Shown here piece after piece: positions 7,551 to 15,069 of a stretch of DNA of 37,773 nt. The notes below the pieces were generated by a model. The model was given only the letters and a program-made list of their open reading frames with translations. It ran no database searches and had not been told where the DNA came from. Each line of letters starts with the position of its first letter. The stretch's first letter is position 1. The position numbers were made by a program, and so were the translations under genes. Source of the stretch: Nocardioides sp. (GTDB lineage: Bacteria; Actinomycetota; Actinomycetes; Propionibacteriales; Nocardioidaceae); assembly GCF_025965415.1 (NCBI RefSeq), contig NZ_JAOPWY010000160.1, forward strand, positions 1 through 37,773. The letters run 5' to 3'.

Positions 7551-8276
7551 GTGCCCGCCGAGCTGACCGTCACCGCCGCGGGCTTCTCGCCGGTCAAGGG
7601 CACGCGGCACCTCGCCCACGATCGCGTCGAGCTCGACGCGCAGGGCCCGGTGGGCGATCGGCGGTGGTGCCTCGTCGACGTCGGGGCACGGCGCGTGCTG
7701 CGCACGGTCCAGCACCCGTCCCTGATCGGTGTGGTGGCGCGCAGCGTCGGCGACGCCCTGGCGATGACGCTCCCGTCGGGGGAGTCGGTCGTCGCCGCGC
7801 CCTCACTGACGGGCGAGACAGTCACCTGCGACTACTGGGGTAGCTCGGTGCCGCTCGCGCTCACCGAAGGGCCGCACGCGGCGATGGTCTCCGGCCACCT
7901 CGGCCGGGACGTACGCCTCGCTGCCGCACCGCGCGGCGGGGTCGTCTTCGCCGCACCGGTCACCATCGTCGGCACGGCCTCTCTGCGCGAGTTGGGCGTC
8001 GGGGCGGCCCGCTTCCGGGCGACGCTCGTCGTCGAGACCGACGAGCCGTGGGTCGAGGACACCTGGCTCGGCACCGAGGTGTCGGTGGGGGGAGCCCGCG
8101 TGAGGATCGGGGGACCGATCCCGCGCTGCGCGGTCATCGACCACCACCCCGAGACGGGGGTCAAGGACTCCCGCCTGCTCAAGGCGCTCGTGCGGCAGCG
8201 CCCGGTGAACAGGGCCGGCGAGCCGATGTTCGGGGTGTACGCCGAGGTCGTGCGCGGGGGAGTCGTCGAGGTCTAG
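7551..8276 (+). CDS. MOSC-domain protein
   Basis: A 241-residue cytoplasmic protein with an N-terminal MOSC beta-barrel (residues about 5-80: TAAGFSPVKGTRHLAHDRVELD, with GDRRWCLVD) and the MOSC domain after about 110 (RFRATLVVETDEPWVEDTW, then GGPIPRCAVIDHHPETG with the conserved Cys). MOSC proteins bind sulfur or molybdenum cofactor and act in sulfur transfer or N-hydroxylated-base reduction; this one lacks a fused ferredoxin, so its electron partner would be separate. The GTG at 7551 has no Shine-Dalgarno; AACCAT lies six bases before it, so it may be leaderless. Divergent from the carboxypeptidase gene over a 119-nt gap. Confidence 0.85.
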   Translation: MPAELTVTAAGFSPVKGTRHLAHDRVELDAQGPVGDRRWCLVDVGARRVLRTVQHPSLIGVVARSVGDALAMTLPSGESVVAAPSLTGETVTCDYWGSSVPLALTEGPHAAMVSGHLGRDVRLAAAPRGGVVFAAPVTIVGTASLRELGVGAARFRATLVVETDEPWVEDTWLGTEVSVGGARVRIGGPIPRCAVIDHHPETGVKDSRLLKALVRQRPVNRAGEPMFGVYAEVVRGGVVEV

Positions 8277-8304
8277 CCTCGTCCCGAGGGGCGATGCGCC
8301 TCGG

Positions 8305-8332
8305 GCAACCTTTCGCCGCACCCAGCCGGTCC
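8305..8332 (+). promoter_or_regulatory. Candidate ECF-type autoregulatory promoter
   Basis: GCAACC (8305-8310), 16-nt spacer, CGGTCC (8327-8332), eight bases before ATG 8341. ECF promoters typically pair an AAC-containing -35 with a GTC-type -10, and ECF genes often control themselves. It would give a leaderless sigma mRNA. Confidence 0.4.
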
Positions 8333-8340
8333 TGTCTGTC

Positions 8341-8881
8341 ATGGACCCGAGTGGTGAGGAGGCCGTGGCCGTGGCGCAGTCGAGTGCGGTCCCGGCCGAG
8401 GCGACGGACCGGGTCGCCGCGTTCGAGGACTTCGTGGCCGGCCGGTCGGCGCGACTGCTGACGACGGCGTACCTGCTCACCCACGACCACGGTCGCGCGG
8501 AGGACCTGCTCCAGACCTCGCTCGCCAAGCTCTGGCTGGCGTGGTCGCGGGTCGACGAGCCGGACGCCTACGTGCGCACGGTGATGGTGACGACGTACGC
8601 ATCGTGGTGGCGGCGGAAGTGGCGCGGCGAACGGCCGAGCGAGGTCCTGCCGGAGACGGACACCCGCGACCCGAGGCGTGACCCGGACATGTGGTCGGCG
8701 CTGGCGCGACTGCCGCGGGCAACGGGCCGCGCTGGTCCTGAGGTTCTACGAGGACCTCACCGAGGCCGAGACGGCACGCGTCCTGGGCTGCAGCGTCGGC
8801 ACCGTGAAGAGCCAGTGCGCGAAGGGTCTGGCGAAGCTGCGCATCGACGCCGCGCTCGTCGACGAGGGGGGAAGGCGATGA
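8341..8881 (+). pseudogene. SigE-family ECF sigma factor with frameshift
   Basis: The two halves of an ECF sigma factor lie in different frames. The sigma-2 region is in the first frame (residues about 35-90: LLTTAYLLTHDHGRAEDLLQ, then [18 protein letters not shown]). The sigma-4 region is in the next frame after the break: [20 protein letters not shown] and [18 protein letters not shown], ending at 8881. The break lies in CCGCGGGC at about 8713-8719, readable as loss of one CG from CCGCGCGGGC. Restored length would be about 181 residues, normal for this family. The stop overlaps the next start (ATGA), typical of sigma/anti-sigma pairs. Real mutation, recoding site or sequencing error are all possible. 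Confidence 0.8.
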
Positions 8882-9822
8882 ACGTCGAGGAGATGCTCCG
8901 GCGGACCCTGACCGAGCGCGCGGGTGACGTCTCAGAGGGCGCGGCGATCGACCGGGCCGGCCGTGCCCGCGAGGAAGCGCGCGTGATGCGCGTACGCCGC
9001 TACGCCGGGGCCGCGGTCTCGCTCGCCGCCGTGGCCGCTGTGGCCACCGGGGTGGTGGCCAGCGGGGTGTTGCGGGCGGACCCGCCACCTGAGCCCGCGC
9101 CGCAACCGGCGCGCGCCATCGAGGTCGTCGACAGCTTCGCCGGGCGGACCCTGATCGCCTCGGGCGAGACGCACGACGGCGAGCCGCTCTTCCTGGCCGT
9201 CGACGCTCCTGCGGGCTCGCAGTGGAGGGTGACGTGCGCCGGCGTCGGTCCGGAGTACGTCGTGCACCGCGCGATCGACGACCGCTTCGAGGAGACCGCT
9301 CCGTGCGGGCCGCTCGAGGTGCTGGGGGAGTCGATGGACTTCCGGTGGAGCAGCACCGAGCCGGCCGGGACGGGCCTCGAGCTCGCGGTCTGGATCACCC
9401 TCGACGGCGAGGCCGTGCAGCCCGACGGAGCCATCCTGGCGGCCGCGGTCTACGAGATGCCGGCACCCGTGACCACGGTCGCCGGCTCCGACATCGCGCC
9501 GCTCGAGGTGTCGCTGGGCCAGGAGTGGGCCTACCTCGACTCGGTGTCCTCGCGGCCCGGGCGACGCGTCCTGACGCAGCAGTTCGCCGCCACCGACGAG
9601 GAGGTGCTGCTCGAGCTGGTCACCGATCCGGTCGGGACGCCCGCGGTGGTCGAACTGCTGGTCGACGGGCGAGCCGTGGGGTCGCCGCCCACCTTCCCCC
9701 TCGGAGGCACGAGCTCCGGGGACCTGCTGGCTCCGGGCGAACCGCACACGGTCACGCTGCGGATCGTCGGCGACGTGCCGCCTGACGCCGTCCTGGCGAT
9801 CGTGCGACGGACGCGGGCGTGA
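8878..9822 (+). CDS. Probable anti-sigma-like single-pass membrane protein
   Basis: A 314-residue protein, translationally coupled to the sigma gene by an ATGA overlap. An N-terminal cytoplasmic segment (1-40) with charged helices ([19 protein letters not shown]) precedes one membrane helix at about 41-63 ([20 protein letters not shown]). The rest is an exported beta-rich domain with two cysteines (VTCAGVG and APCGPLE) that may form a disulphide. Position and topology suggest it senses an envelope signal and holds the sigma factor, but no ZAS or other named anti-sigma motif is visible, so this is inference. With the upstream frameshift, this frame is open without interruption from 8341. Confidence 0.75.
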   Translation: MNVEEMLRRTLTERAGDVSEGAAIDRAGRAREEARVMRVRRYAGAAVSLAAVAAVATGVVASGVLRADPPPEPAPQPARAIEVVDSFAGRTLIASGETHDGEPLFLAVDAPAGSQWRVTCAGVGPEYVVHRAIDDRFEETAPCGPLEVLGESMDFRWSSTEPAGTGLELAVWITLDGEAVQPDGAILAAAVYEMPAPVTTVAGSDIAPLEVSLGQEWAYLDSVSSRPGRRVLTQQFAATDEEVLLELVTDPVGTPAVVELLVDGRAVGSPPTFPLGGTSSGDLLAPGEPHTVTLRIVGDVPPDAVLAIVRRTRA

Positions 9823-10412
9823 TGCCCGTGCTGGCCCGCGCGGCCGTCGCCGTCGGCGGCCTGGCGATGGTCGTGCTGTGGATCCCGTTCACGCTCGCGC
9901 ACGGCCCGACGTCGTACGACGAGGAGCGGGTGGTGGCCGGGATGACGATGCTGGGGTGGGGCCTCCTGCTCGGGGTCGTGCCCAACCTCCTCGTCGCCTC
10001 GGGCCTGGTCGTGGCTCGTGCGTCAGTGAGCACCGGGCGCCGCTCCTCCCTGGCGCTCGGGGTGGTGGTCGCGGCGCTCGTCGGGTCCGCGCTGCAGGAC
10101 CTCGCGTTCCGCGCACTCGGACCGCCCTTCTCGCTCTTCCTGCTGGCGCCGGCCACGCTCGCCCTCGCCGTGCTCGCTGGTGGGCGAGACGGGCGTGCTC
10201 CGTGGGCGCTGCTGGCGACGGCGTACGTCGCCGCGACCGGGTTGGCGCTCGTGCCGCAGGGGACGTCGGACGCGTTCGGAGGCTTCCGGATCTACGGCGT
10301 GGCCGCGCACGTCGCGGTCGGTCTGGGGTGGCTCGCGCTCGCCTCGTGGATCGCGATTTCACCCCGAGATGGATCCATCTCACCCAAAGAGGCGCATACT
10401 TGGGTCAAATGA
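9822..10412 (+). CDS. Multi-pass membrane protein
   Basis: A 196-residue integral membrane protein with about five or six helices (for example GGLAMVVLWIPFTLA near the N-terminus, MLGWGLLLGVVPNLLVA, ALGVVVAALVGSAL and VAVGLGWLALASWIAI). No family is recognised. Its ATG at 9822 overlaps the preceding stop (TGATG), so it belongs to the sigma/anti-sigma operon and may act with the membrane anti-sigma-like protein. Its stop overlaps the start of the following 73-residue gene, although that gene also seems to have its own promoter. Confidence 0.75.
   Translation: MPVLARAAVAVGGLAMVVLWIPFTLAHGPTSYDEERVVAGMTMLGWGLLLGVVPNLLVASGLVVARASVSTGRRSSLALGVVVAALVGSALQDLAFRALGPPFSLFLLAPATLALAVLAGGRDGRAPWALLATAYVAATGLALVPQGTSDAFGGFRIYGVAAHVAVGLGWLALASWIAISPRDGSISPKEAHTWVK
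10395..10400 (+). promoter_or_regulatory. -10 box (CATACT), leaderless
   Basis: CATACT ends eight bases before ATG 10409, suggesting a second, leaderless transcript for the small gene inside the end of the membrane-protein gene. Confidence 0.4.
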
Positions 10413-10630
10413 CCTCCTCGTACGGCTCACGGCCGAAGCACCTCTCCAGCAGCCCGTTCGCTCCGAAGGTTGAGCCGACGGTCGAGGTGTTCGAGGTCGA
10501 CGACCGGGTCACCCACGACCTCTACGGCCTCGGCCTCGTCACCAAGACCGACAGCCACGGCGTCACCGTCGACTTCGGCTCGCAGACGCTGCGGATCGTG
10601 CACCCGTACTCCAAGCTGCACCACCTCTGA
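10409..10630 (+). CDS. 73-residue conserved hypothetical, SH3/KOW-like
   Basis: A small soluble protein with a disordered, serine- and proline-rich N-terminus (1-25) and a compact beta-rich domain from about residue 28: VEVFEVDDRVTHDLYGLGLV, then VTVDFGSQTLRIVHPYSKL. The pattern DRVTHxxYGLGxV followed by VxVDFG is that of small SH3-like barrels such as the CarD/KOW class, which usually bind RNA polymerase, nucleic acid or a protein partner. Family assignment is inference. ATGA overlap with the upstream stop, and a CATACT box close to the start. Confidence 0.75.
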   Translation: MTSSYGSRPKHLSSSPFAPKVEPTVEVFEVDDRVTHDLYGLGLVTKTDSHGVTVDFGSQTLRIVHPYSKLHHL

Positions 10631-10633
10631 GTC

Positions 10634-10662
10634 TTGCGGCTGTATTCGAACAGGTGTACGAT
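10634..10662 (+). promoter_or_regulatory. SOS-type promoter of the DUF222-HNH gene
   Basis: TTGCGG (10634-10639), 17-nt spacer, TACGAT (10657-10662). The sequence TCGAACAGGTGTACGA at 10646-10661 matches the actinobacterial LexA box TCGAAC-N4-GTTCGA with one mismatch and covers the -10. LexA bound there would block polymerase, so the gene should be induced by DNA damage. LexA control of 13E12/DUF222 genes is known in mycobacteria. Confidence 0.7.
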
Positions 10663-10669
10663 GGTGCGT

Positions 10670-10890
10670 AGCACGCTGTTCCACCCGGATCACCAGTAGC
10701 CGGCGGGCCCGACTCCTCGAGGAGAAGGTCGGGTCCGAGGAGCAGGACAGTCACCCATAGAACTCCGGTTGGTGCTCCGGAGATGCCGTCAGGACACTGA
10801 CCCGGCCCACAGGTGACGAAGCTGGCAGCCGAGCCGACATGCCTCACGCCCCACCCGACCAGGGTGGCGGTCTGACGAACTGTCGAGGAG
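10670..10890 (+). other. Long structured leader of the DUF222-HNH gene
   Basis: About 220 nt separate the predicted transcription start from the coding region. It holds a hairpin (CCCGAC 10708-10713 with GTCGGG 10728-10733, enclosing the palindrome TCCTCGAGGA at 10714-10723) and a smaller one (GTCAG 10788-10792 with CTGAC 10797-10801). No open frame of note. A control role on translation is possible but unproven. Confidence 0.4.
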
Positions 10891-12126
10891 GTGGGTCCGC
10901 TGCATCCGATCATCGAGTGCGCCACCGACCTCGCCGACGCGATGAAGGGTGTCGCCTCCGTCGAGCCGACGTTCATGTCGGTCCCGGAGAAGCAAGCCGC
11001 GCTGGTCGCGCTGACCGAGGCCAGGTCGCAGCTGGATGCGCTGACCCTGCGGGTGCTGGCGGACTCCGACGAGGTCGCGGAGGCCCATGGGCTGCGTGAT
11101 GCCGCTGCCTGGCTCGCGGTCGAGACGCGTACGACGCATCGCGCCGCCCGCCGCGACCTCGCGCTGGCGCGCGGGTTGACCGGCCATCCGAGCGTCGCCG
11201 ACGGGCTTGCGTCGGGAACGCTGCGCACGGAGCAGGCCAGGGCGATCGTGGAGGCCCTCGACGCCCTCCCTGCCTCGGTCGAGCCCGGCGTCCGTGACCG
11301 CGCCGAGCTGACGATGCTGTCGATGGCGACGGAGCACGACGCCCGCGACCTCGGGCGGATCGGCAAGCGCATCCTCGACGTCGTGGCTCCCGAGGTCGGG
11401 GAGTCCCACGAGGAGAAGGCGCTGGCTGACGAGGAGGCGCGGGCGAGTGCGGCTGTCGCGATGGGCCTCGTCGAGGACGACGGCACGGGTCGGTGCCGGA
11501 TGTGGTTCACCGGTCCGACCCATCTGGGGAAGATGCTCAAGCGCCACCTGCTCGCGCTGGCCAACCCGGCCCGCCACGACGAGGCCGACCTCAAGGACCA
11601 GGACGGCGACTGGAAGCCGATGCGACGCCGGCTCGGTGAGGCGTTCGTGGAGTACGTCGAGCGCTACCCCGTCGACCGCACACCCCAGACCGCAGGGGTC
11701 AACGCGACCATCGTCGTCGCCATGACCCTCGATCAGCTGGTGGCCGGCAACGGCACCGCCCTGCTCGACGACGGCAGCCGGATGACCGCAGGTCAGGCTC
11801 GGCGGCTGGCGTGCGAGGCGGGGGTCATCCCGGCCGTGCTGGGCACGACGTCCCAGCCCCTCGACCTCGGACGCACCGCACGCCTCTTCACCAAGGCGCA
11901 GCGCATCGCCCTCGGGCTGCGGGACGGCGGCTGCACCGTCCGTGGGTGCGAGACCTCCGCCTCGGGCTGCCACGCCCACCACGACGACCCGTGGTCGCGC
12001 CGCGGACTCACCGACCTGGCCAAGGGGCGGCTGCTGTGCCCGCGGCACCACAGGGTCGCCCACGACTCGCGCTACGAGATGACGATCCATGCCGACAACG
12101 CCGTCACCTTCGCCAGGCGGACGTAG
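10891..12126 (+). CDS. DUF222-HNH endonuclease (13E12 repeat family)
   Basis: A 411-residue protein of the multi-copy actinobacterial DUF222/HNH family. DUF222 covers about residues 25-320 (DAAAWLAVETRTTHRAARRD and LGRIGKRILDVVAPEV are typical), followed by a C-terminal HNH nuclease domain: Cys348 and Cys353 (CTVRGC), His361/His363/His364 (CHAHHDDPW), Cys383 and His386/His387 (LCPRHHRVAH). Family members are thought to be DNA nucleases of uncertain role, some in mobile 13E12 repeats. Start is uncertain: GTG 10891 touches the Shine-Dalgarno GAGGAG, while an in-frame CTG at 10900 lies at ideal distance and begins the usual HPIIE motif. Controlled by the SOS-type promoter upstream. Confidence 0.9.
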   Translation: MGPLHPIIECATDLADAMKGVASVEPTFMSVPEKQAALVALTEARSQLDALTLRVLADSDEVAEAHGLRDAAAWLAVETRTTHRAARRDLALARGLTGHPSVADGLASGTLRTEQARAIVEALDALPASVEPGVRDRAELTMLSMATEHDARDLGRIGKRILDVVAPEVGESHEEKALADEEARASAAVAMGLVEDDGTGRCRMWFTGPTHLGKMLKRHLLALANPARHDEADLKDQDGDWKPMRRRLGEAFVEYVERYPVDRTPQTAGVNATIVVAMTLDQLVAGNGTALLDDGSRMTAGQARRLACEAGVIPAVLGTTSQPLDLGRTARLFTKAQRIALGLRDGGCTVRGCETSASGCHAHHDDPWSRRGLTDLAKGRLLCPRHHRVAHDSRYEMTIHADNAVTFARRT

Positions 12127-12200
12127 GCCGACCGCCCCCGTTGTCCACAGATCGTCGATCCCGCGTTTCCGCGGTGTCTCCCGCCGGGCAGATGGCACGC

Positions 12201-12746
12201 ATGACTTCATGGCGAGGCCCTGACGCGCGCTCCTCCTCCGGCTACACCGGCCACCTGCGGATCCAGCCTGCGCTCAACCAGGCGGAGCGCGACCACCTCC
12301 GCGCGGTGGCGGACTCCGGCGGCACGCTGCGAGGTACGCCGACCGGGCGCGGTGACAGCGACGTGCCGTTCGCACGACTGGCGTGGGAGGCCTGTTCGAG
12401 CGGCTGTTGCCTCACCTGGAACCCGCACCTCGAGGAGTCCCGGATGATGCTGCCCACGCTGCAGTTCCTGGTCGACCACCTGCTGCGGCGGGGTGCCAAG
12501 GCCGAGGGACGCGTCGGGTTCGGCGCCTTCACCTTCGACCACGTGCTCGACGGGGCGGTGATGGGGCAGTCGGTCCTGGACCCGGAGATGCGACTCGTCG
12601 AGGTGGCCGGCAATGCGGCGAGCGAGCGGGTGCTCCCACGGGGATGCGACGCGAACGAGGTGGACGCGCCGCTGAGGACCGCTGGACGCACGCGGCGCGG
12701 ATCACTCCCGAAGAACGTGATCGAGTTCCGGCCGAGGCGGGCGTGA
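12201..12746 (+). CDS. Conserved hypothetical protein
   Basis: A 181-residue soluble protein not assigned to a family. Visible features: an N-terminal stretch RIQPALNQAERDHLRAVADS, a tri-cysteine run ACSSGCCLTW at about residues 67-76 that could bind metal or form disulphides, and FGAFTFDHVLDGAVMG at about 110-125. The end is rich in arginine (FRPRRA). ATG 12201 was chosen; ATG 12192 in the same frame is possible. It lies 74 nt after the HNH gene with no promoter evident, so it could be on the same transcript. Codon use matches the neighbours. Confidence 0.65.
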   Translation: MTSWRGPDARSSSGYTGHLRIQPALNQAERDHLRAVADSGGTLRGTPTGRGDSDVPFARLAWEACSSGCCLTWNPHLEESRMMLPTLQFLVDHLLRRGAKAEGRVGFGAFTFDHVLDGAVMGQSVLDPEMRLVEVAGNAASERVLPRGCDANEVDAPLRTAGRTRRGSLPKNVIEFRPRRA

Positions 12747-12783
12747 GGAGCGAGCGCTCCTCATGATTCAGGCTGAATCAAGC

Positions 12784-13067
12784 TCAGTGGTCCAGGCGGT
12801 CTCGTGTCCCACCGGGCCGGCAGTGTTCGCATCCGCGGCGGTCCCGGGATCGCGAAAATTTGCCGAGGACATCGAGGGCCCTGGCGAGAGGCCCGTCAGT
12901 GGCACTGCTCAGCATCGACTGGATCTCCTGAACCACTCCCGCGACGCTGGGGGCTTCGCGGCGCGCGAAGTCGTCCACCGCTGCCTCCCACGACCCGCGT
13001 ACTCGTTCCACCAGTCCTGGTGGAAGGAGGGCGCCATCAGCTGCCGAAGATGCGCGGCGTCCGTCAG
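12784..13067 (-). pseudogene. Decayed second CdiI-type immunity gene
   Basis: Just beyond the immunity gene stop, the minus strand still encodes fragments of a paralogous immunity protein. One frame reads AAHLRQLMAPSFHQDWWNEY (about 13060-12999), matching the FLGAYLHQDWLDEY motif of the intact protein at 13064-13396. The family continues in another frame (SWEAAVDDFARREAPS, then QEIQSML and LARALDVLG) and ends in unrelated sequence at 12784. The break is at about 12990-13005. The expected C-terminal YYxPxAxGLTxRAWL motif is absent. It is best read as the remains of an extra immunity gene, common in polymorphic-toxin loci. The stretch 12747-12783 holds nothing else. Confidence 0.55.
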
Positions 13068-13396
13068 GCCGGTGGGTCAGTGTCGGCGACGGTCCCAGGA
13101 GCCGCTGTGCAGAGCTCGAGCAACCTGGTGAGCCACGCGCGAGCTGTCAGTCCCCAGGCGTCGGGTAGGTAGTAGGAACCACAGTCGCGGATGAGGTCTA
13201 GCAAGGTGGCGTCGTCCTCGCCTGAGTTGAGCACGCGGTCGAGCTCCGCCGCTATCAGCGCGCCATGGCGCGGTTCGCCGTCCAGGAAGTCACGAAAGCC
13301 CATCTCTGTAGACGTGTACTCGTCGAGCCAATCCTGGTGGAGATAGGCGCCCAGGAACTGCTCGAGCGCGGGGAAGTCGTCAGGCTGCAGAGTCAT
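13064..13396 (-). CDS. CdiI-type immunity protein
   Basis: A 110-residue cytoplasmic immunity protein of the contact-dependent growth inhibition immunity family. It should bind and neutralise the RNase A-like toxin encoded immediately upstream, protecting the producer. Motifs: FPALEQFLGAYLHQDWLDEY at 8-27, FLDGEPRHGALIAAEL, and near the C-terminus GSYYLPDAWGLTARAWLTRL, which is diagnostic for this family. It starts 9 nt after the toxin stop, the normal toxin-immunity order, with GAGGA upstream of ATG 13396. A degraded paralogue follows directly at 12784-13067. Confidence 0.85.
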   Translation of the reverse strand: MTLQPDDFPALEQFLGAYLHQDWLDEYTSTEMGFRDFLDGEPRHGALIAAELDRVLNSGEDDATLLDLIRDCGSYYLPDAWGLTARAWLTRLLELCTAAPGTVADTDPPA

Positions 13397-13405
13397 GGCT
13401 CGTCC

Positions 13406-14773
13406 TCAGGGTTGTGGGAAGGCGGTAAGGATCCGGTAGCCGGACGAGCTTTCGCTGGTGCGCACGAGAATGATTCTGACGCCTTCCACCAGTTGGCTGG
13501 CGCCCTCGGGGGTAACCGAGATCCCTGTGATCCGCTCGAGATCGACGTCGATGCGCAGTTGCCTGTCCGGCCCCGCCAGCCAAGCGTCGATCTTGTCCTG
13601 GGCTCTGGTCAGGGCACTGGCGATATGCCTCTCGGCGGACGCTACGTCGTCGAACGACGACGCAACGGCGAGCCTCTGGGTGGCAGCGCGCTCAGCGAGC
13701 TCCTCAATGCTCTTGCCCACATGCCTCTCCAGGATGTGACCACCCAGCGAGTCCTGAGCGCTGACCGTGGTCCGCCACCCTCCCGGCAACCGCATCTCGC
13801 CCCGCTCGTCCCGCGCCACGACCTTCGCGTAGCGGTCGAGCCGCGTGCGCAACCCGCGCAGCGCCTCTCGCCCCGTACGCATGCGTGACCCGGCGGTGGC
13901 GACGGCGGCACGCAGCCCGATCAGCAGCGCGTGGAAGCGCGGCGCTTGCGAGCGGATCCGGGCCGCGGCGGCAGCGGCGGTGGCGGAGCCACCGAGGCCC
14001 CCGGTCAGGCTGCCGACGAGGACGGAGATGACTGCACCCTCGACGACCATCTGGCCGACTTCGGCGAGCAGGGCACGGGTGCGGGCGTGCACGTCCTCGA
14101 CGGCGTCGGCGTACTCCTCGCACGAGGCGCCCAGGGCGTCGAGCTCCCAGGCGGTGTCGGCCACCAGCGAGCGCACGACCGCGAGGCTCGCGAGCGCGGT
14201 CGGGATCTCGGGGGAGAGCTGGCGTTCGACCAGGGCAGCGGCCGCGTCCACGTGCTCGACCACGACCGTCACGCCCGATGCCGCGCGGCGCCAGGCGTGG
14301 GCCGCCTCGCGCAGCAGCGCGACGTCCGCGCCGGGCCAGACGAACCCCTCGACCTGGTCGAGGATCCACCGGTCCACCGCGCCCAGGGATGGCTCGTCGG
14401 CGCCCAGGCTCGACGGCGGAGGGGAGAAGGCGACGCGGACGAAGTCGTCGTCGGTCAGTCCGCGGCCGGTGTAGCCGGACACGCGATCGGACGCCGCCGC
14501 CTCGGCGGCGGCGTGGTTGACCCCGGTGGCGGACAACAGCCGGCCGAGCCCGATGAAGGCATGGGTGAGGTCGGCCAGCGAGTCGACCGCCTCGGCGGCT
14601 GCGGCGTCGTACGCGCCGGTGAAGTCCGCGCTGCTCGCGTCGTCGCCGGCCATCGCGCCGAACCCGGCGAGCTTGCCGGAGAGCGACTCGCCCAGCAGGG
14701 CGACGGTCTGGTTCGCCGTACGGCACGCGTCGGCCGCGTCGTCGAAGCCGCCGCACTCGACGCTGATCCTCAT
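13406..14773 (-). CDS. WXG100-associated polymorphic toxin with RNase A-like C-terminal domain
   Basis: A 455-residue toxin. Residues 1-110 form a helical WXG100-like export domain (GDDASSADFTGAYD, then DLTHAFIGLGRLL); about 130-240 is a second helical part; about 241-272 is a glycine/alanine-rich hydrophobic stretch. The C-terminal domain, about 340-455, matches the bacterial RNase A-like CdiA-CT family: GGHILERHVGKS with His346 and His351, SSFDDVASAERHIASAL, and the end GYRILTAFP with Thr450 and Phe452. In the studied CdiA-CT RNase A, a His and a Thr near the C-terminus are catalytic. It should cut RNA in target cells after type VII-like secretion. ATG 14773 overlaps the upstream stop (ATGA). 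Confidence 0.85.
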   Translation of the reverse strand: MRISVECGGFDDAADACRTANQTVALLGESLSGKLAGFGAMAGDDASSADFTGAYDAAAAEAVDSLADLTHAFIGLGRLLSATGVNHAAAEAAASDRVSGYTGRGLTDDDFVRVAFSPPPSSLGADEPSLGAVDRWILDQVEGFVWPGADVALLREAAHAWRRAASGVTVVVEHVDAAAALVERQLSPEIPTALASLAVVRSLVADTAWELDALGASCEEYADAVEDVHARTRALLAEVGQMVVEGAVISVLVGSLTGGLGGSATAAAAAARIRSQAPRFHALLIGLRAAVATAGSRMRTGREALRGLRTRLDRYAKVVARDERGEMRLPGGWRTTVSAQDSLGGHILERHVGKSIEELAERAATQRLAVASSFDDVASAERHIASALTRAQDKIDAWLAGPDRQLRIDVDLERITGISVTPEGASQLVEGVRIILVRTSESSSGYRILTAFPQP

Positions 14774-15069
14774 GGGGCGACCTGCCGCCAGAGCGCCACG
14801 TTGGCCGACACCGCTCGTGAGTAGTGCTCGTCCGCGGTCGTGACGATGCCGCGGAGGGCGGCGAGCGCGGTGACCATGTCGGCACAGGCGCCCCGCCACG
14901 ACTCGTACGACGTCGCCTCGGCCGTGCTCGCCGTGCCGGACCAGTCGGCCTGCAGCCGCTCGTGTGCTGCGTCGAGCTCATCCGCGACGCTGATGAGGTC
15001 GCGCTGGCAGGAGGCGAGCTCGCCGAGGGTCTGGCGCAGCTCGTCGAGGTCCACGTCGAAGGCCGTCAT
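14770..15069 (-). CDS. WXG100/ESX-type protein 2
   Basis: A 99-residue helical hairpin protein of the WXG100 (EsxA/B) family, secreted partners or chaperones of type VII secretion substrates. The turn motif WSG sits in LQADWSGTASTAEATSYESW at about 43-62, flanked by two long amphipathic helices (LDELRQTLGELASCQRDL and MVTALAALRGIVTTADEHY). It overlaps both neighbours by 4 nt (ATGA), so translation of the three genes is coupled. It probably pairs with the 105-residue WXG100 protein upstream or with the helical N-terminus of the toxin. Confidence 0.85.
   Translation of the reverse strand: MTAFDVDLDELRQTLGELASCQRDLISVADELDAAHERLQADWSGTASTAEATSYESWRGACADMVTALAALRGIVTTADEHYSRAVSANVALWRQVAP

Noticed and set aside
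4690..7566. Long plus-strand open frame (958 codons) opposite the carboxypeptidase gene
   Set aside because: It is the mirror of the M14 gene. Its translation is rich in Val, Gly, Ala and Arg without any domain, as expected of GC-rich antisense frames.
10631..10890. Possible small RNA or tRNA gene in the 260-nt gap
   Set aside because: No cloverleaf or conserved tRNA arms; the promoter and hairpins are better explained as leader of the DUF222-HNH gene.
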